Shown in pieces: positions 61,090 through 64,000 of a stretch of DNA of 64,000 bases. The stretch's first letter is position 1, and each line of letters starts with the position of its first letter. The notes beneath the pieces were generated by a model, which saw nothing but the letters and a program-made list of their open reading frames with translations, was not told where the DNA came from and did not search any database. The position numbers were made by a program, and so were the translations under genes. Origin of the DNA: Sphingomonas aerolata (GTDB lineage: Bacteria > Pseudomonadota > Alphaproteobacteria > Sphingomonadales > Sphingomonadaceae); NCBI RefSeq assembly GCF_003046295.1, contig NZ_PZZN01000002.1, forward strand, positions 124,001-188,000, given 5' to 3'.

Positions 61090-62913
61090 TCACTCGGTGT
61101 CGAAGAGCGATGCGAGCTGTTCGATGATCGTCCCGCCGAGCTGTTCGACGTCCATGATCGTGACCGCGCGCGCATAATAGCGCGTCACGTCGTGGCCGAT
61201 GCCGATAGCGACGAGCTCGACCGGCGACCTGGTCTCGATCCAGCCGATGACCTGACGCAGATGGCGTTCGAGATAGGAGCCCGAATTTACGCTGAGCGTC
61301 GAATCGTCGACCGGCGCGCCATCGCTGATCACCATCAGGATGCGGCGTTCCTCGGGCCGCGCGACGAGCCGGGCGTGCGCCCACATCAGCGCCTCGCCGT
61401 CGATATTCTCCTTCAGCAACCCCTCGCGCATCATCAGCCCGAGCGAGTTGCGTGCGCGCCGCCACGGTTCGTCGGCACGCTTGTAGACGATGTGGCGGAT
61501 GTCGTTGAGACGGCCGGGCTGGGGCGGACGACCTGCTGCGAGCCAGGTCTCGCGCGACTGGCCGCCCTTCCACGCGCGCGTGGTGAAGCCAAGGATCTCG
61601 GTCTTCACGCCGCAGCGTTCGAGCGTGCGCGCGAGGATGTCCGCGCTGATCGCCGCGATCGAGATCGGACGTCCGCGCATCGACCCCGAATTGTCGATCA
61701 GCAGCGTGACCACGGTGTCACGGAAATCGGTCTCGCGCTCGGCCTTGTAGCTGAGCGACAGCGTCGGATTGACGATCACGCGGGCGAGGCGCGCCGCGTC
61801 GAGAATGCCCTCCTCCTGGTCGAAATCCCAGGAGCGCGATTGCTGCGCCATCAGCCGGCGCTGCAGCCGGTTGGCGAGCTTCGATACCGCGGACTGGAGA
61901 TGGACCAGCTGCTGGTCGAGATAGCCGCGCAGACGTGCCAGTTCCTCGGCATCGCACAGCTCGGTCGCGGCGATCACTTCGTCGAACTGCGTCGTCCACG
62001 GCTTGTAGTCGAACGCGGTGCCCATGTCCGCCATCGGGCGGTTGGGGCGGACGGGCTGCATGCCCTCCTCGCCGTCATCGCCGGGCTCGCCGTCGATGTC
62101 GTCCATCGACTCGTCGCTCTGCTCCTGGCCGTCGCTTTCCTCGTTCTGCTGCTCGGACTGTTCGCCGCGCGCCTCGACTTCGCCCTGGCCGTCCTCGCCC
62201 TGGTCGTCGCCTTCGTCGCCCTCGTCCTGCTGCTGCTCGTCGGTGCCCTCGTCCTCGGAGCCGCCCTCTTCGCTCTCCTCGGGGACCTGGTCCGCCTGGA
62301 CGAGCTCGAGCTCGGCGAGCATCTTGCGCGCCAGGCCCTGGAACGTCTTCTGGTCGTCGATCGCATAGGCCAGCGCGTCGAGATCGGTCTTCTGCTCGAT
62401 CCACTCGCGCACCAGCGCGAGGCCGGGGGCGGCGACCGCGGGCGATTCCTGCCCGGTCAGCCGCTCGCGCACCATCAGCCCAAGCGCGGTCGACAACGGC
62501 ACCTCGTCGCGGTTGCGCGCGCGCGTGATCGGGTCGGCGCGCAGCCGGACGTCGAGCGCCATGGCGAGATTGTCGCTGATCCCGGCATAGCCGCGCGAGC
62601 CCAGCGCCTCGACGCGTGCGGTCTCGACCGCGTCGAACACCGCACGCGCGACCGCCTCGACCGGCGCGGCACGGTTGTGCAGCGCGATGTCGTGATGCTT
62701 CAGCTGAAGCGCGAAGCCGTCGGCGAACCCGCGCGCTTCCGCGACCTGTTCGGGCGGCAGCGCGCGCGCGGGCATCGGCACCTTGATGTGCTTGCCCGAC
62801 TGCGCCGGCGCGTCCGCGGTGAAGGCGAGCTCGACCTCGGGCTCCTCCGCGATCGCACGCGCGGTGCCAGCGAGAACCGCCTTGAACCGGTCGAGGGGCG
62901 TTTCGTTCGCCAA
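61090..62913 (-). CDS. cobT: Cobaltochelatase subunit CobT
   Basis: CobT works with CobS as the AAA+ motor of the CobN-type aerobic cobaltochelatase in vitamin B12 synthesis. The 607-residue protein has an N-terminal CobT domain, a very acidic low-complexity linker (about residues 210-285, rich in Glu, Asp, Gln), and a C-terminal von Willebrand A domain with the metal-binding motif [15 protein letters not shown] (DxSxS), ending [17 protein letters not shown] and [11 protein letters not shown]. It starts five bases after the cobS stop. No cobN lies in the window. Confidence 0.93.
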   Translation of the reverse strand: MANETPLDRFKAVLAGTARAIAEEPEVELAFTADAPAQSGKHIKVPMPARALPPEQVAEARGFADGFALQLKHHDIALHNRAAPVEAVARAVFDAVETARVEALGSRGYAGISDNLAMALDVRLRADPITRARNRDEVPLSTALGLMVRERLTGQESPAVAAPGLALVREWIEQKTDLDALAYAIDDQKTFQGLARKMLAELELVQADQVPEESEEGGSEDEGTDEQQQDEGDEGDDQGEDGQGEVEARGEQSEQQNEESDGQEQSDESMDDIDGEPGDDGEEGMQPVRPNRPMADMGTAFDYKPWTTQFDEVIAATELCDAEELARLRGYLDQQLVHLQSAVSKLANRLQRRLMAQQSRSWDFDQEEGILDAARLARVIVNPTLSLSYKAERETDFRDTVVTLLIDNSGSMRGRPISIAAISADILARTLERCGVKTEILGFTTRAWKGGQSRETWLAAGRPPQPGRLNDIRHIVYKRADEPWRRARNSLGLMMREGLLKENIDGEALMWAHARLVARPEERRILMVISDGAPVDDSTLSVNSGSYLERHLRQVIGWIETRSPVELVAIGIGHDVTRYYARAVTIMDVEQLGGTIIEQLASLFDTE

Positions 62914-62917
62914 GGCC

Positions 62918-63922
62918 TCAGGCCTTGCCCATCACGCTCTCGGGCAGGTCCTTGCCGAACACGCGCTGGTAATATTCCGCGACCAGCGACCGCTCTGCCT
63001 CGTCGCACTTGTTGAGGAACGACAGGCGGAACGCGAAGCCGACGTCACCGAAGATCAGCGCATTCTGCGCCCAGGTGATGACGGTACGCGGGCTCATCAC
63101 GGTTGAGATGTCGCCGTTGACGAAGCCCTTGCGGGTCATGTCGGCGACGCGGACCATGTTCTCGACGACCTTCTTGCCGTCTGGCTTGTCATATTCGCCC
63201 GACTTGGCGAGCACGATCTGCGCCTCGACCTTGGCGGGCAGATAGTTGAGCGTAACGACGATGTTCCAGCGGTCCATCTGGCCCTGGTTGATCTGCTGCG
63301 TGCCGTGATACAGCCCGCTGGTGTCGCCGAGGCCGACCGTGTTGGCGGTCGCGAACAGGCGGAACCACGGGTTCGGGCGGATCACGCGGTTCTGGTCAAG
63401 CAGGGTCAGCTTGCCCTCGGTCTCCAGCACGCGCTGGATCACGAACATCACGTCGGGACGCCCAGCGTCATATTCATCGAACACGAGCGCGGTCGGGGTC
63501 TGCAGCGCCCAGGGGAGCAGGCCTTCGCGGAACTCGGTGATCTGCTGGCCGTCCTTCAGGACGATCGCGTCGCGGCCGATCAGGTCGATGCGGCTGATAT
63601 GCGCATCGAGGTTGATGCGGATGCACGGCCATTTCAGGCGCGCCGCGACCTGTTCGATATGCGTCGACTTGCCGGTGCCGTGATAGCCCTGGACCATCAC
63701 GCGACGGTTGTGCGCAAAGCCCGCAAGGACCGCGAGCGTGGTGTCCGCGTCGAAGACATAGGCGGGGTCGAGATCGGGGACGCGCTCATCCGCCTCGGAG
63801 AAGGCGGGCACCTCCATGTCGGAATCGATCCCGAACATCTCGCGCACCTTCACCATGCGGTCGGGTGCGTCGAGAATCGTCGTCTCGCGGCTGTCGGGCT
63901 GGGTATTGGGGATATCGGTCAT
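62918..63922 (-). CDS. cobS: Cobaltochelatase subunit CobS, AAA+ ATPase
   Basis: The product is a 334-residue MoxR-related AAA+ ATPase. Walker A is [13 protein letters not shown], Walker B is [15 protein letters not shown], with [14 protein letters not shown] sensor sequence ([15 protein letters not shown]) and a C-terminal lid. The N-terminus [18 protein letters not shown] is the CobS-specific beginning. With CobT it drives cobalt insertion into hydrogenobyrinic acid diamide. The gene pair cobS-cobT is found in many alphaproteobacteria, including some without a complete B12 pathway, so another role is possible. Confidence 0.94.
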   Translation of the reverse strand: MTDIPNTQPDSRETTILDAPDRMVKVREMFGIDSDMEVPAFSEADERVPDLDPAYVFDADTTLAVLAGFAHNRRVMVQGYHGTGKSTHIEQVAARLKWPCIRINLDAHISRIDLIGRDAIVLKDGQQITEFREGLLPWALQTPTALVFDEYDAGRPDVMFVIQRVLETEGKLTLLDQNRVIRPNPWFRLFATANTVGLGDTSGLYHGTQQINQGQMDRWNIVVTLNYLPAKVEAQIVLAKSGEYDKPDGKKVVENMVRVADMTRKGFVNGDISTVMSPRTVITWAQNALIFGDVGFAFRLSFLNKCDEAERSLVAEYYQRVFGKDLPESVMGKA

Positions 63923-64000
63923 GCTGGCCTCGTGTTCCCGGTAGCTCTAGGCCAAGCGCGGGTGAATACTCAACCGCGACGTACGCGATTGTCGGGAAGA

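Noticed and set aside
1..64000. CRISPR arrays, prophage genes, transposases, rRNA, riboswitches
   Set aside because: Looked for and not seen: no regularly spaced direct repeats, no integrase or transposase motifs, no rRNA sequence, and no recognisable TPP or cobalamin riboswitch near thiL or cobST.

Overview
The window is high-GC, gene-dense chromosomal DNA from an alphaproteobacterium. It looks most like a member of the Sphingomonadaceae, judging from the infA-maf-RNase-yacG and hisG-hisD-nusB-thiL orders, the CobS/CobT pair, TonB-dependent uptake, many secreted hydrolases, and dispersed hairpin repeats. No phage, transposase, integrase, rRNA or CRISPR array was seen. One tRNA gene (Phe, GAA) is present.

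Layout. 1-7.3 kb: the end of a DUF3667 membrane protein, then the co-directional run proA-nadD-rsfS-rlmH-envC-ctpA-dsbB-coq7 (proline, NAD, ribosome maturation, cell-wall and envelope, ubiquinone). 7.4-12.2 kb: a small secreted protein, a DedA membrane protein, a two-domain UdgX-type uracil-DNA binding protein, an HI0607-like shikimate dehydrogenase paralogue and a PHB-depolymerase-like esterase. 12.3-19.3 kb: secreted M16 and DUF885 peptidases behind a striking palindromic operator, a family 2 glycosyltransferase and a YkuD-type L,D-transpeptidase. 19.6-24.9 kb: HAD hydrolase, rpmJ, a lipoprotein overlapping a CCP-like carboxypeptidase, gpmA, purE and purK.

24.9-41.3 kb is the accessory centrepiece. 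It is a hemicellulose-degradation island: GH9, an unrecognised secreted protein, GH43, GH51, a CE1-like esterase and a second GH43; then, on the other strand, GH27, GH3 and a sialate O-acetylesterase/CE20-like enzyme. At its right end is a short, well-initiated secreted ORF that looks like the start of a TonB-dependent receptor whose body is missing. AGCGCT-centred operators of the LacI type lie at both ends of the island, suggesting one sugar-responsive regulon. The enzymes would debranch and cut an arabinose-, galactose- and acetyl-decorated glucan or xylan in the periplasm or outside the cell.

41.7-52 kb: tRNA-Phe, yacG (too short for routine ORF calling, with a Cys-to-His change in its zinc site), RNase E/G-like, maf and infA (TTG start). 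Then come a fused DNA methyltransferase/putative Mrr-like nuclease, a K+-independent H+-pyrophosphatase, thiL, nusB, hisD, hisG and an RcnB-like protein. 52-58.2 kb: epoxide-hydrolase-like enzyme, pirin, Nudix, GST, BolA, a J-domain protein, and the tail of an iron operon. 56.2-60.8 kb: catecholate-siderophore receptor, Sel1 protein, PiuC dioxygenase and DUF922 protease under a double Fur-like box. 60.8-63.9 kb: an RHH protein followed upstream by cobT and cobS. Several families of intergenic inverted repeats punctuate the 22-55 kb region.

All functions are inferred by reading motifs; no database search was run.
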